40,101 bases of DNA, from NCBI RefSeq assembly GCF_943193175.1, contig NZ_CALPDF010000040.1, forward strand, positions 1 through 40,101. The letters are read 5' to 3'. Source of the stretch: Neobacillus muris (lineage in GTDB: Bacteria; Bacillota; Bacilli; Bacillales; Cytobacillaceae). Positions 20,348-31,118 of this stretch are shown here, piece after piece. The notes under the pieces were generated by a model. That model had not been told where the DNA came from, made no database searches, and saw only the letters and a list, made by a program, of their open reading frames with translations. Each line of letters opens with the position of its first letter. Position 1 is the stretch's first letter. Both the position numbers and the translations under genes were made by a program.

Positions 20348-22603
20348 ATGCAATACTTATCGGATAAATTATTGAATGGATTAAATCCCGAACAGCAGCA
20401 AGCCGTCAAAGCGACGGATGGGCCGCTGCTCATCATGGCCGGTGCTGGAAGCGGCAAGACCAGAGTCCTCACCCATCGGATAGCCTATTTAATAGTTGAA
20501 AAACGGGTAAACCCATATAATATCTTAGCAATAACGTTTACGAATAAAGCAGCCCGGGAGATGAAAGACCGGATTGGCAAAATGATGGGCGGCACCGCGG
20601 ACGAAATCTGGATTTCAACCTTCCACTCGATGTGTGTGCGCATCCTGCGCCGGGATATTGACCGGATTGGATTTAACCGTAATTTTACCATTTTAGATAC
20701 AACCGATCAGCAATCGGTTATTAAAGGCATTTTAAAGGATAAAAATATCGACCCGAAAAAATTTGACCCGCGGGCCATCTTAGGAGCCATCAGCTCGGCA
20801 AAAAATGAACTGATGGACCCGGATGAATATGGAAAAATGGCCGGCGGCTATTTTGAAAAAGTCGTCAGTGATGTGTATGAAGAATACCAAAAGCGTCTGC
20901 GCAAAAATCAGGCGCTCGATTTTGATGACCTGATTATGAAGACAATTCAATTGTTTGACCGGGTTCCGGACGTATTGGAATACTATCAGCGAAAGTTCCA
21001 GTATATTCACGTCGATGAGTATCAGGACACGAACCGTGCCCAATACATGCTAGTCAAGAAACTAGCTGCCCGATTTAAAAACCTTTGTGTTGTAGGGGAC
21101 TCGGACCAGTCGATTTATCGCTGGCGGGGGGCAGATATTGCCAATATCCTGTCATTCGAAAAGGATTACCCGAATGCAACCGTGATTATGCTGGAGCAAA
21201 ACTATCGCTCAACCAAACGGATTTTGATGGCTGCCAACAAAGTGATTGAACATAACTTCAACCGCAAGCCAAAAAATCTTTGGACGGAAAACCCGGAAGG
21301 CAACAAAATCGTCTATTACCGTGCGGACAGTGAGCAGAGCGAGGCCCAGTTTGTGGCTGGAAAAATAAAAGAGTTGACCCGTGATGGCAAGCGCCGGCTT
21401 TCAGATATTGCCATTCTTTACCGGACCAATGCCCAGTCCCGTGTGATGGAGGAAGTGCTGTTAAAATCAAATATCGGCTACGCCATCGTCGGGGGCACAA
21501 AGTTCTATGATCGTAAGGAAATCAAGGACATGCTTGCCTACCTGAGGTTAATCTCTAACCCGGATGATGATATCAGCCTGCAGCGAATTATCAATGTTCC
21601 AAAGCGGGGAATCGGTTCAAGTTCGCTTGACAAGATAGCCGATTTTGCTGCACAGCATGATATCTCCATATTCAAAGCGCTCGACTCCGTTGAGCTCTTA
21701 GGATTAAGTCCGAAGATTACGAAGTCGGCAAGAGAATTCCGTGATCTCATTAAAAATTACACGCAAATGCAGGAATTCCTTTCCGTTACGGAATTGGTGG
21801 AAGAGGTTCTTGAAAAAACAGGCTACACCGAAATGCTCAAGGCGGAAAAATCGCTGGAAGCACAAAGCCGCCTGGAAAACCTTGAGGAATTATTATCGGT
21901 AACAAAAAACTTTGAGGAAACGAATGAAGACAAAAGCCTTGTTGCATTCTTAACAGACTTAGCCCTTGTGGCAGACATCGATTCCATGGATGATGACGGC
22001 GAAAAGGCAGATTCCGTCGTCCTGATGACGCTCCACTCTGCAAAAGGACTGGAATTCCCGGTTGTCTTCTTAATCGGCATGGAGGAGGGCGTATTTCCAC
22101 ATAGCCGTTCGCTAATGGAAGAAGTCGAGATGGAGGAAGAACGCCGTCTTGCCTATGTGGGAATTACCAGAGCGGAGCAAACTCTGTTCCTGACCAACGC
22201 CCAGATGAGAACCCTATTTGGACGAACGAATATGAATCCAGCTTCCAGATTCATTAAGGAAATTCCGGAAGAATTATTGGAAGGGGTGGAACGCCGCGAT
22301 TCTGCTCCATTTGGTTCAAGACCGTTTGGTGCCTCATCAGGCTCTTCCTTTGGTTCAAAGCGAAGCGCATTTGGCAGTCAGGCAGCCCCAAGAAAGCCTG
22401 TGGCCCGCCCGGCGGCCGTTGCAGCCGGAGGGGATGAAACCGGCTGGAAGGTTGGCGATAAAGCTGAGCATGGAAAATGGGGAATCGGAACGGTTGTGAG
22501 TGTGAAGGGCCAAGGCGAGGGAACAGAACTCGATATTGCTTTCCCAAGCCCTACGGGAATTAAGCGCCTATTGGCAAAATTTGCACCTATAAAGAAAGTG
22601 TAA
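20348..22603 (+). CDS. pcrA: PcrA, ATP-dependent 3'-5' DNA helicase
   Basis: An SF1A helicase of 751 residues used in repair and plasmid rolling-circle replication. Walker A is [14 protein letters not shown] (about residues 31-44), Walker B is VDEYQDTN, motif III is [13 protein letters not shown], and motifs IV-VI follow with [21 protein letters not shown] and [12 protein letters not shown]. After residue 650 there is a low-complexity Ser/Gly/Phe linker, then a C-terminal Tudor-like domain ([21 protein letters not shown]), which binds RNA polymerase in the B. subtilis family. GAGGTG lies before the ATG. Confidence 0.98.
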   Translation: MQYLSDKLLNGLNPEQQQAVKATDGPLLIMAGAGSGKTRVLTHRIAYLIVEKRVNPYNILAITFTNKAAREMKDRIGKMMGGTADEIWISTFHSMCVRILRRDIDRIGFNRNFTILDTTDQQSVIKGILKDKNIDPKKFDPRAILGAISSAKNELMDPDEYGKMAGGYFEKVVSDVYEEYQKRLRKNQALDFDDLIMKTIQLFDRVPDVLEYYQRKFQYIHVDEYQDTNRAQYMLVKKLAARFKNLCVVGDSDQSIYRWRGADIANILSFEKDYPNATVIMLEQNYRSTKRILMAANKVIEHNFNRKPKNLWTENPEGNKIVYYRADSEQSEAQFVAGKIKELTRDGKRRLSDIAILYRTNAQSRVMEEVLLKSNIGYAIVGGTKFYDRKEIKDMLAYLRLISNPDDDISLQRIINVPKRGIGSSSLDKIADFAAQHDISIFKALDSVELLGLSPKITKSAREFRDLIKNYTQMQEFLSVTELVEEVLEKTGYTEMLKAEKSLEAQSRLENLEELLSVTKNFEETNEDKSLVAFLTDLALVADIDSMDDDGEKADSVVLMTLHSAKGLEFPVVFLIGMEEGVFPHSRSLMEEVEMEEERRLAYVGITRAEQTLFLTNAQMRTLFGRTNMNPASRFIKEIPEELLEGVERRDSAPFGSRPFGASSGSSFGSKRSAFGSQAAPRKPVARPAAVAAGGDETGWKVGDKAEHGKWGIGTVVSVKGQGEGTELDIAFPSPTGIKRLLAKFAPIKKV

Positions 22604-22635
22604 CTTTTTTTGAAAAATACATGTCATTAACATGA

Positions 22636-24669
<2,034 letters not shown>

Positions 24670-24681
24670 GAGGTGGAAGAT

Positions 24682-25845
24682 GTGAGAAAGTTGTCAGTTC
24701 TTGCTCTCTCCCTTGTCTTTTTGCTAAGCGCATGTGCGCCCAATTTTGGCAAGCAAAACGAGGTCGTCCAAACGAAGGAGGAGGACAAGGGGAAAGCAAT
24801 TATTCCAAAGTACAATATATCGGACAGCTATTATCGGACGATTTTGCCATTTGAGCCAAGCGAAACTCGCGGGTTGGTCGTGAATAACATTAATACGCGC
24901 TACGACCTGAACGAATTTGAAATGGGTTTAATGAGAATCGCCCAAAATAGCTTTGATACGGATAAATATTATTTCCGTGAGGGACAAGAAATTAAAGCTA
25001 AAACCATTAAGGCCTGGCTGAACCGGCAATATACGCCAGAACAGTTAAAGGCCAATAATATCAAGCCGGAGGATAACATCGGGCTAAACCCTGTTAACAC
25101 GGGAACCGCTGAAGAACCGAGCTCGCCGATTTATCTGGCCCATATTTTGGAGCATGATTATTTAACAAAGGATGATAAGGGCAATGTTTCCCTAGGGGGC
25201 GTCACCATTGGCCTTGCTTTAAATTCGACTTATTATTACAAGGTCCAGCAAGGTGAGGGAACGATTCAAAAAGAGGAAAAAATTGATGCAGCCGAGATGG
25301 AGCGCGAGGGCAAGAAAATGGCGGAAGAAGTCATCAAGCGGATGAGAAGCATTGAAAATCTAGAGAATATTCCCATTACAATTGCCCTATTTGCGCAAGA
25401 AAGCAAATCTTCCGTTGTGCCGGGGAATTTTATTGCTTACGCAACGGTAGATAAAGGCAGCTCCAAGTTGAATGATTGGGAGAAGGTTAATGAAAAGTAT
25501 TATTTATTCCCATCCAGTGACGCTGAGAAAGACCACCGCGATGATGAAACAGCGTTCCTTAATTTTAAACAGGACGTAGAGGAATATTTTCCGAACTTTA
25601 ATGGAGTCATTGGCAGGGCCTTTTATGGAGGCGATCAGCTCCAGGAATTAAATATTACGATTCCTATTCAATTCTATGGAAAAACAGAAGGAGTCGGCTT
25701 TACCCAGTATGTTGCAGGGTTGGTAATGGAGCATTTTCCAGCGTATATATCCGTATCCATCAGTGTGACCTCCGTGGACGGGCCTGAAGCGCTGATTGTC
25801 CGCAAAGCCGACGCAGACGAACCATTTGTTTATATCTATCAATAA
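24682..25845 (+). CDS. camS: CamS (YerH) lipoprotein, sex pheromone precursor family
   Basis: A 387-residue lipoprotein in the CamS family, whose signal peptide in staphylococci and enterococci is the source of pheromone cAM373. The N terminus is VRKLSVLALSLVFLLSAC with the lipid-modified Cys at the LSAC box, then a charged linker. The start is GTG 24682, chosen because GAGGTGG lies 5 nt upstream; a GTG three codons earlier overlaps that site. The rest is the CamS domain (YNISDSYYRTILPFEPSETRG onwards, first 20 residues recognisable). The cellular role in Bacillus is unknown. A terminator follows within 4 bp. Confidence 0.9.
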   Translation: MRKLSVLALSLVFLLSACAPNFGKQNEVVQTKEEDKGKAIIPKYNISDSYYRTILPFEPSETRGLVVNNINTRYDLNEFEMGLMRIAQNSFDTDKYYFREGQEIKAKTIKAWLNRQYTPEQLKANNIKPEDNIGLNPVNTGTAEEPSSPIYLAHILEHDYLTKDDKGNVSLGGVTIGLALNSTYYYKVQQGEGTIQKEEKIDAAEMEREGKKMAEEVIKRMRSIENLENIPITIALFAQESKSSVVPGNFIAYATVDKGSSKLNDWEKVNEKYYLFPSSDAEKDHRDDETAFLNFKQDVEEYFPNFNGVIGRAFYGGDQLQELNITIPIQFYGKTEGVGFTQYVAGLVMEHFPAYISVSISVTSVDGPEALIVRKADADEPFVYIYQ

Positions 25846-25848
25846 TCT

Positions 25849-25877
25849 AGATCCGGGTGATACCGGGTCTTTTTTTT
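25849..25877 (+). terminator. terminator after camS
   Basis: Stem AGATCCGG (25849-25856)/CCGGGTCT (25863-25870), with one G-T wobble and a 6-nt loop, is followed by seven more T residues. It ends the pcrB-camS unit. Confidence 0.93.
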
Positions 25878-26185
25878 ATAGAGGACAAATTTAACCAAAA
25901 GCAGGCTGTAATGGTCTTTAAGAATAGTCGTTAAGGACCATTTGCCGGGAAACCATGGCGGAACTGTCTATAAGAAGGGTTCTTAAGGACAAATGGGAGG
26001 GGAAAAGAAGGAGGAACTGTCTATAAGAAGGGGTCTTAAGGACAAATGGGAGGGGAAAAGAAGGAGGAACTGTCTATAAGAAGGGGTCTTAAGGACAAAT
26101 GGATGGGAAGAACAAAGAGGAACTGTCTTTAATAAGCAGTCTTAAAGACCGTTGAGCGGAAAATCCAAAAGGTAATGTCTTTAAG
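25878..26185 (+). repeat. array B: tandem 52/53-bp palindromic repeats before rocA
   Basis: Five complete 27-nt units start at 25913, 25965, 26018, 26071 and 26123; a left arm alone starts at 26176, and a right-arm remnant ending in GGACA lies at 25878-25887. Spacings are 52, 53, 53, 52 and 53. The typical unit has arms TGTCTATAAG and CTTAAGGACA around the loop AAGGGTT or AAGGGGT. Units 2-4 and their purine-rich linkers are almost identical, which indicates recent duplication. Unit 5 has an eight-base perfect complement TGTCTTTAA/TTAAAGAC. The array directly follows the camS terminator. Confidence 0.92.
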
Positions 26186-26200
26186 GATTGAGTGCCCTGC

Positions 26201-26219
26201 CCTATCCTATCCTATCCTA
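26201..26219. repeat. CCTAT pentanucleotide run
   Basis: CCTAT is repeated three times, followed by CCTA. It ends 6 bp upstream of the rocA -35 box, and its copy number could change by slippage without altering the promoter spacer. Confidence 0.8.
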
Positions 26220-26224
26220 AACAA

Positions 26225-26253
26225 TTGATGACATGAATATAATCATGTAGAAT
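26225..26253 (+). promoter_or_regulatory. sigma-A promoter of rocA
   Basis: -35 TTGATG (26225-26230) and -10 TAGAAT (26248-26253) are separated by 17 bp. The predicted transcription start is near 26260, just before a cre-like site. Confidence 0.7.
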
Positions 26254-26262
26254 GAAGGTTGA

Positions 26263-26277
26263 ATGTAAACGTTTTAT
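26263..26277 (+). promoter_or_regulatory. cre site (CcpA operator) of rocA
   Basis: ATGTAAACGTTTTAT fits the CcpA consensus WTGNAANCGNWNNCW in every fixed position but the late C. It lies directly downstream of the predicted start of transcription, a position from which CcpA usually represses. Confidence 0.65.
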
Positions 26278-26299
26278 AGATGAGGGAGGGGTTAAGTAA

Positions 26300-27847
26300 A
26301 TGGTACAACCGTACAAGCATGAACCATTAACTGATTTTTCAGTCGAGGAAAATCGCCAGGCCTATCTTCAAGCTTTAAAAACGGTAGAAGGCTATCTTGG
26401 CAAGAATTATGACCTTGTCATTGACGGTGAAAAAATTTCTACAGAGGAAAAAATTATTTCAGTTAACCCAGCCAATAAAGAAGAAATCATTGGATATGTT
26501 TCGAAGGCTAGCCAAGAGCTCGCTGAAAAAGCGATGCAGGCCGCTGTAAAAGCATTTAAGACTTGGAAAAAAACCAAGCCGGAAGTCCGTGCAGATGTGC
26601 TTTTTAAAGCAGCCGCGATTATTCGGCGCCGCAAGCACGAGTTTTCAGCATTAATGACAAAAGAAGCAGGAAAACCGTGGAAAGAAGCAGATGCCGATAC
26701 CGCAGAAGGCATCGACTTCCTTGAGTACTATGGCCGTCAAATGCTGGCGCTTAAAGATGGGGTGCCAGTGCAGAGCCGTCCAAATGAATATAATCGATAT
26801 CATTACATTCCGCTTGGTGTCGGAGTCATCATTTCACCATGGAATTTCCCATTTGCCATTATGGCAGGAACCACAGTCGCAGCCATCGTTTCAGGTAATA
26901 CTGTACTGCTGAAACCAGCCTCCACTACGCCAGTGATTGCCGCTAAATTTGTCGAGGTCATGGAAGAAGCCGGACTTCCGAAAGGTGTGTTAAACTTTGT
27001 TCCAGGCAGTGGAGCAGAGGTCGGTGACTATTTAGTCGACCATAAGGATACCCGATTCATCAGCTTCACCGGTTCGCGTGAAGTCGGCCTGCGCATTTTT
27101 GAGCGATCCTCGAAAATCAGCAAAGGGCAAATCTGGATGAAACGCCTGATTGCAGAAATGGGTGGTAAAGATACAATTGTTGTCGATAGTGAAGCGGATC
27201 TCGAGCTTGCTGCACAATCGATCGTTGCCTCGGCATTTGGATTTTCAGGGCAAAAATGCTCTGCCTGCTCCCGAGCCGTCATCGTGGAAGATGTTTATGA
27301 GCAAGTGTTAAACCGCGCAGTTGAATTAACTAACCAATTAACGGTGGGAGATCCAACTGATTATGCTGCCTTCATGGGTCCAGTTAACGATAATGGAGCC
27401 TTTAAAAAGATTATGGAATACATTGAAATCGGCAAACAGGAAGGCAGGCTGATGACAGGAGGCGAAGGAGATAACTCCAAAGGCTTTTTTATCAAACCGA
27501 CTGTTTTTGCTGACCTTGATCCAAAAGCCCGTCTTATGCAGGAAGAAATCTTCGGACCAGTGGTGGGTTTCACCAAAGCGAAGGATTTCGATGAGGCAAT
27601 CGAAATTGCCAACAACACAGAGTACGGATTAACGGGTGCGGTTATCACGAGGAACCGTGCACATATGGAGCAGGCACGGGAAGATTTCCATGTCGGCAAT
27701 CTGTATTTCAATAGAGGCTGTACTGGCGCCATCGTGGGTTATCAGCCTTTCGGCGGATTTAATATGTCCGGAACCGATTCTAAAGCCGGCGGACCTGATT
27801 ATTTATTGCTGCATATGCAAGCAAAAACTACGTCAGAAATGTTTTAA
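26300..27847 (+). CDS. rocA: RocA, L-glutamate gamma-semialdehyde dehydrogenase
   Basis: The protein has 515 residues, the same as B. subtilis RocA. It oxidises glutamate-5-semialdehyde (from P5C) to glutamate with NAD, the last step of arginine and proline breakdown. The aldehyde dehydrogenase features are intact: [21 protein letters not shown], the general base in IAEMGGKD, and the catalytic Cys320 in [21 protein letters not shown] precedes the ATG. The gene stands alone between two terminators. No RocR/sigma-54 (-24/-12) promoter is visible, so control by CcpA through the cre site is the best-supported regulation. Confidence 0.96.
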   Translation: MVQPYKHEPLTDFSVEENRQAYLQALKTVEGYLGKNYDLVIDGEKISTEEKIISVNPANKEEIIGYVSKASQELAEKAMQAAVKAFKTWKKTKPEVRADVLFKAAAIIRRRKHEFSALMTKEAGKPWKEADADTAEGIDFLEYYGRQMLALKDGVPVQSRPNEYNRYHYIPLGVGVIISPWNFPFAIMAGTTVAAIVSGNTVLLKPASTTPVIAAKFVEVMEEAGLPKGVLNFVPGSGAEVGDYLVDHKDTRFISFTGSREVGLRIFERSSKISKGQIWMKRLIAEMGGKDTIVVDSEADLELAAQSIVASAFGFSGQKCSACSRAVIVEDVYEQVLNRAVELTNQLTVGDPTDYAAFMGPVNDNGAFKKIMEYIEIGKQEGRLMTGGEGDNSKGFFIKPTVFADLDPKARLMQEEIFGPVVGFTKAKDFDEAIEIANNTEYGLTGAVITRNRAHMEQAREDFHVGNLYFNRGCTGAIVGYQPFGGFNMSGTDSKAGGPDYLLLHMQAKTTSEMF

Positions 27848-27860
27848 TAGATTAGAAGAG

Positions 27861-27892
27861 ACCTCTTCCGAATTGCTCGGGAGAGGTTTTTA
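27861..27892 (+). terminator. terminator after rocA
   Basis: An 11-bp stem ACCTCTTCCGA (27861-27871)/TCGGGAGAGGT (27877-27887) with loop ATTGC is followed by a short T run. Confidence 0.92.
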
Positions 27893-27898
27893 AGTATT

Positions 27899-27927
27899 TT
27901 GACATTTAGTGCTTTATGATGTAATAT
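27899..27927 (+). promoter_or_regulatory. sigma-A promoter of the XRE regulator unit
   Basis: A perfect -35 TTGACA (27899-27904) and -10 TAATAT (27922-27927) have the ideal 17-bp spacer. It starts immediately after the rocA terminator. Confidence 0.88.
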
Positions 27928-27931
27928 ATAA

Positions 27932-27960
27932 ATTGCATATGCAATATATATTTTGCATAT
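27932..27960. promoter_or_regulatory. probable autoregulatory operator of the XRE regulator
   Basis: A perfect 14-bp palindrome ATTGCATATGCAAT (27932-27945) is followed by a second TTGCATAT at 27953-27960, exactly 20 bp (two helical turns) after the first TTGCATAT at 27933-27940. It lies between the -10 box and the ribosome-binding site, a typical place for a repressor. That the adjacent HTH protein binds here is an inference. Confidence 0.6.
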
Positions 27961-27978
27961 TAAACTGTGGGTGAAAAT

Positions 27979-28176
27979 ATGAAAAACAATGTAAAAATGG
28001 TTCGAATGAAACAATCGATGACCCAAGAACAATTAGCCAGGAGTGTCGGTGTGACCAGGCAGACCATTGGATTAATTGAAAAAGGCGAATACAATCCGAC
28101 TCTGCAGCTATGTACCGCGATCGCAAAAACACTCCATAAAACATTAGACGAATTATTTTGGGAGATTGAAGAGTAA
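27979..28176 (+). CDS. small XRE-family HTH regulator
   Basis: A 65-residue protein that is almost entirely one Cro/CI-type helix-turn-helix domain: [34 protein letters not shown] residues at about 17-47, ending in [11 protein letters not shown]. It resembles the short stand-alone regulators encoded beside membrane proteins in Firmicutes. ATG 27979 with GGGTG 5 nt upstream is preferred over GTG four codons earlier. It probably represses its own promoter through the TTGCATAT sites. A membrane protein follows 27 bp downstream and is probably cotranscribed. Confidence 0.85.
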   Translation: MKNNVKMVRMKQSMTQEQLARSVGVTRQTIGLIEKGEYNPTLQLCTAIAKTLHKTLDELFWEIEE

Positions 28177-28203
28177 CTAAAGTGAAAAAGGGGAGGAATC
28201 ATA

Positions 28204-28644
28204 GTGAAAGTCATAAAGGATGAACGGTTAGTCATTCAAAACTTAAAAAATATCAGGATTGCCTTTGCGTTTCAAACCATATGCATTTTGGGCATTCTCA
28301 TCTACGAAGGAATCCGGAAAGGGATTTCCCATATAACGGATAATCCGCTTTGGCTTGTTTTTATGGCCACTTCCGTTTTATTAGGTTATTTGAATATGAG
28401 AATATCGGTTGATGAATACCAAACCTCTGATTCAAAAAAGCCAGGTCCATATTATAAAACCATTATTTTTTCATTAGCGGTCGGTCTGGCTTTTAGCTTG
28501 ATTACCTATTTTGGACCAGATGGAACCCTTCGTGATGCGCTAATAATTGGAGGTGTATTGTTTATATGCTTCCTGTCTTCTTTTTCCGTTGCTTATTACC
28601 TAAGAAAAAAACGTTATGAAGAACTGGATGAGGACGAAAAATAG
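28204..28644 (+). CDS. four-helix membrane protein paired with the XRE regulator
   Basis: A 146-residue protein with four predicted transmembrane segments at about residues 18-37, 47-64, 84-101 and 109-131, a short positively charged N terminus and an acidic C-terminal tail EELDEDEK. The start is GTG 28204 behind GGGGAGG. I do not recognise the family. The arrangement of a small XRE regulator followed by a DUF-type four-helix protein is common in Bacillaceae, and the pair may be a regulator with its membrane-bound partner, but nothing in the sequence proves a link. A terminator follows. Confidence 0.7.
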   Translation: MKVIKDERLVIQNLKNIRIAFAFQTICILGILIYEGIRKGISHITDNPLWLVFMATSVLLGYLNMRISVDEYQTSDSKKPGPYYKTIIFSLAVGLAFSLITYFGPDGTLRDALIIGGVLFICFLSSFSVAYYLRKKRYEELDEDEK

Positions 28645-28650
28645 TATTCC

Positions 28651-28683
28651 AAAAAAGCCGATACTTTCAGTGGCGGCTTTTTT
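28651..28683. terminator. bidirectional terminator between convergent genes
   Basis: AAAAAAGCCG (28651-28660) and CGGCTTTTTT (28674-28683) form a stem with a T run on either strand. It serves the membrane-protein gene on the plus strand and the lipoprotein gene on the minus strand, whose stop codon lies 8 bp away. Confidence 0.9.
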
Positions 28684-28690
28684 AAAGGCA

Positions 28691-29500
28691 CTATTGCACT
28701 TCCACCACGAATGGGACCGTAAACACCTTCCCGTCATGCTTGAACTGGCCCCAAATCTTATAGATTCCCTTTTCAGGAAATATAGTCATAAAGGTAACCT
28801 TCGGCCCGTTTCCTTCCGTCGTCATCGGATGAATGTGCAAGTATTTTTCCGTGTCGGCACTGATAGCGACCGTATGCCCCATAGCCCCTAAATAAGGCTG
28901 GAGATTTTTAATTGGCTTTTTTGTTTTGGCATCCCGAATGGAAAACGTCATATGAAGTGTCTTTTCCGGCACTAGCTTGTCAAAAGTAAGAGAAACTTCC
29001 TTTCCATCCACCACTTTTGTTAGTTTTTCATCGGGGACGATGGCTTCCTCATCAGCCGTGGCACCCTCAACATGGAGCCAATGGGTCTCTACGCTGCTGT
29101 CCCCGCCCCCTTTTGGCGTAAAATCAGCTATCAGCTTATAATCCCCGCCAGCAGGGAAATCCGCTGGGAAATCAAAACGCCCGTCTTCCTTATATTCAGG
29201 GTGTATATGGGAGAAATAGGATAAATCCCTGCTGATAATAAACAAGTGCATCTTCTTCTCATGAACAGTCTCAAAAGATGTGATCGGCTTATGGGAACGA
29301 TCCTTTATTATGATCGAAAAGGGAGTATTCTCGTTTGCCTTCACAGGATCAGGCACTTTCCATTCTGACTCAGTCGGTACCACATCCACTGGTGTGGCGC
29401 TCATTTCATGGTCCATTACTGATTTTGGCACCTTTAACGAATTGCATGAGGTAAGCAGGACAGAAGAAACTAGGATGATCGTCATAAAAAGAGGTCTCAT
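28691..29500 (-). CDS. lipoprotein with repeated His motifs (possible metal binding)
   Basis: A 269-residue lipoprotein. MRPLFMTIILVSSVLLTSC has a lipobox with Cys19; AAGGAG lies 7 nt before ATG 29500, so the frame open upstream is not used. Two similar halves each hold a histidine motif: HLFIISRDLSYFSHIHPEY (about residue 85-105) and GAMGHTVAISADTEKYLHIHP (about 215-235). Both have the pattern H-x(n)-D-x-x-[YF]-x-H-[IL]-H-P. A YtkA/FixH-like beta-sandwich region GIYKIWGQFKHDGKVFTVPF ends the protein. The spaced histidines on an exported protein suggest copper or another metal, but this is inference. It is divergent from the membrane proteins next door. Confidence 0.75.
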   Translation of the reverse strand: MRPLFMTIILVSSVLLTSCNSLKVPKSVMDHEMSATPVDVVPTESEWKVPDPVKANENTPFSIIIKDRSHKPITSFETVHEKKMHLFIISRDLSYFSHIHPEYKEDGRFDFPADFPAGGDYKLIADFTPKGGGDSSVETHWLHVEGATADEEAIVPDEKLTKVVDGKEVSLTFDKLVPEKTLHMTFSIRDAKTKKPIKNLQPYLGAMGHTVAISADTEKYLHIHPMTTEGNGPKVTFMTIFPEKGIYKIWGQFKHDGKVFTVPFVVEVQ

Positions 29501-29721
29501 AAAATTTCTCCTTTTCAAATGGGGGTATTCATTCCTATACTGTACATTACCTTTTTCATACAATGCAAGGATTTTTTGTCATAACATTAGACCGGGAAAG
29601 GGAAAATAATGATAATATAAACTTAATGGGTAGATAAGAAACTTTCCATTTCAAAAACCATGTAGCAAAAGCACTGTGCCAATGGTCTTATCTATTTAAA
29701 ATTGTTTCATGGGGGTATTGG

Positions 29722-29952
29722 TTGTTGCTGCCGTTATATTTATTGCACGTGACAGGAGTCGAGCATAGCGAAGGATTGCTTTGGATGTTTATCTGCATCA
29801 ATATTTTCGTGGTTACGTCTGGAATTGTCTTTATGTATAAGTTGTTCAAACAAAAAAATATTCGGGCGGCGGCTTTTGCCTTCGGTATCGCATTGGCCGT
29901 CAATTACATTCTGATTGCCATTTTTGGCGATCCGTTTGATTTGCTTGGCTGA
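29722..29952 (+). CDS. small two-helix membrane protein, uncertain start
   Basis: A 76-residue hydrophobic protein with membrane segments at about residues 1-10/20-40 and 48-68. The proposed start is TTG 29722, 5 nt after GGGGGT. The frame is open back to 29638 without any ATG, GTG or TTG, and the translation of that part (YLFKIVSWGYWLLLPLYLL) reads like a continuous first helix. Either the start is an unusual codon or the N terminus is damaged; an out-of-frame ATG at 29660 is followed at once by a stop. It lies 19 bp before the next gene. Family unknown. Confidence 0.55.
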   Translation: MLLPLYLLHVTGVEHSEGLLWMFICINIFVVTSGIVFMYKLFKQKNIRAAAFAFGIALAVNYILIAIFGDPFDLLG

Positions 29953-29971
29953 CAATGAGAGGAGTGAATGG

Positions 29972-30958
29972 ATGAAGTACTACCGGTTATGGGTGATTGC
30001 CTTTCTACTAAAATTTATTGGTTCGGCATGGGATGCTTCGTATCATTTTAAATATCTTTTTGAAGAATACTCGATTCCGCATATCGTGAATTTCATCGGG
30101 TTTGCCTTGGGCGGCTGGCTTTTGTTCAAGGAATGGCGGAAATCCTGCTATATGGATAAATTCTCGCGGAATGTGATTACCATCGGTTATGCCTTGTTCC
30201 TCATTGGAATCCCGCTGGATTTTACTTATCATATCGCCTATGGGATTGATTTGACCACCTGGAGTCCCACTCATTTTATTTATTATATTGCCACGGATAT
30301 TATGATTTTTGGTGCCTGGCGCGGATATTATCGATATACCCGCGATATAAAGCCGGTCTGGAAGTCGATGCATACGTGGTTTGCGATGTTCTTGCTCGAA
30401 TGTTTCATGTTCCCGAACATGCAGCAGGAAAATGGGGCGATCTCTTACTCCCAGTACATTCACGGGAAATCCATTGCTTCGCAGGAAATCCTTGAATTAA
30501 TATCGGATCCGAAGTCGCAAATATTTGGCGGCATCCCCGAATGGGTATATCCGATTTACTCGGTTCTGATGATAGGACTTTTGACCGTGGTGATGATTAA
30601 GATATTCCGTGAATACACTATCCCGGTGATGGCAGCAGGGCTTTATATTCTGATTCGGTTTATTTTTAAAGGGGCGTTTTTCGCCGTCAACTATCCGACG
30701 TCCTATGTGCCCATCACGCTGCTATTGATCCCGTTAAGCTATTTTCTGTTTAAAAAAACAAGCTGGGCGGCAGGTTTGGCTGGCGGCCTCAGTTATTTCC
30801 TTCTGCTGTACGCTATTCAGCAGACAGAACTGCTCGTCACACCGCCGTTAGTGTTGTGGGAGTGCATTCCCGCTGCGATTATTGGTGCGGTTATTCCGAT
30901 TGTCGTATCACGGCTAAAATTTTTGCAGCAGCCAAAACAACAAGAGCAAATGATTTGA
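29972..30958 (+). CDS. polytopic membrane protein with conserved WD/H motifs
   Basis: A 328-residue integral membrane protein with about eight or nine hydrophobic helices. Histidine/aspartate motifs lie at helix ends: SAWDASYHFK near residue 20, PLDFTYHIAYGID near 85 and TWSPTHFIYY near 100. Such WDxxYH and W-[ST]-P-[PT]-H motifs recall uncharacterised bacterial membrane proteins that may bind a metal. ATG 29972 has AGGAGTG 5 nt upstream; an in-frame codon earlier would overlap the preceding gene. It is probably cotranscribed with the small membrane protein before it. I cannot assign a function. Confidence 0.7.
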   Translation: MKYYRLWVIAFLLKFIGSAWDASYHFKYLFEEYSIPHIVNFIGFALGGWLLFKEWRKSCYMDKFSRNVITIGYALFLIGIPLDFTYHIAYGIDLTTWSPTHFIYYIATDIMIFGAWRGYYRYTRDIKPVWKSMHTWFAMFLLECFMFPNMQQENGAISYSQYIHGKSIASQEILELISDPKSQIFGGIPEWVYPIYSVLMIGLLTVVMIKIFREYTIPVMAAGLYILIRFIFKGAFFAVNYPTSYVPITLLLIPLSYFLFKKTSWAAGLAGGLSYFLLLYAIQQTELLVTPPLVLWECIPAAIIGAVIPIVVSRLKFLQQPKQQEQMI

Positions 30959-30988
30959 ATAACGATCTGTTTATAATAGGCAAGGACA

Positions 30989-31015
30989 AAAGCATCGGTA
31001 AAGCCGATGCTTTTT
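30989..31015 (+). terminator. terminator after the membrane protein
   Basis: Stem AAAGCATCGG (30989-30998)/CCGATGCTTT (31004-31013) with a 5-nt loop ends in a T run. Confidence 0.92.
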
Positions 31016-31045
31016 ATATGACGCAAGGGATCATTTTTGACAATT

Positions 31046-31063
31046 ATGTGAAATAATTCACAT
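31046..31063. promoter_or_regulatory. upstream Fnr-type box of nirB
   Basis: The perfect palindrome ATGTGA-N6-TCACAT matches the Fnr/Crp-family site TGTGA-N6-TCACA. It is centred about 70.5 bp upstream of the predicted nirB transcription start. Confidence 0.75.
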
Positions 31064-31073
31064 ATTATGAGGA

Positions 31074-31118
31074 ATTGTGACGAACCTCACAATTTTATCG
31101 ATCGACTGAGATTACAAT
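31074..31118 (+). promoter_or_regulatory. Fnr-dependent promoter of the nirBD operon
   Basis: A second perfect site, ATTGTGA-N6-TCACAAT, lies at 31074-31093. A -10 box TACAAT lies at 31113-31118, giving a start near 31125. The site is then centred at -41.5, the class II activator position. No TTGACA-like -35 is present, as expected for an activator-dependent promoter. Confidence 0.75.

Noticed and set aside
29519..29719. Two GGGGGTAT sequences (29520-29527 and 29711-29718) as CsoR-type copper operators
   Set aside because: CsoR sites are inverted repeats (TACCC...GGGTA). Each copy here is a lone half-site, and the second can simply be the ribosome-binding site of the TTG-started gene.
31046..31093. 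TnrA boxes upstream of nirB
   Set aside because: TnrA sites are TGTNA-N7-TNACA (17 nt). Both palindromes here have a 6-nt centre (16 nt in total), which fits Fnr and not TnrA.
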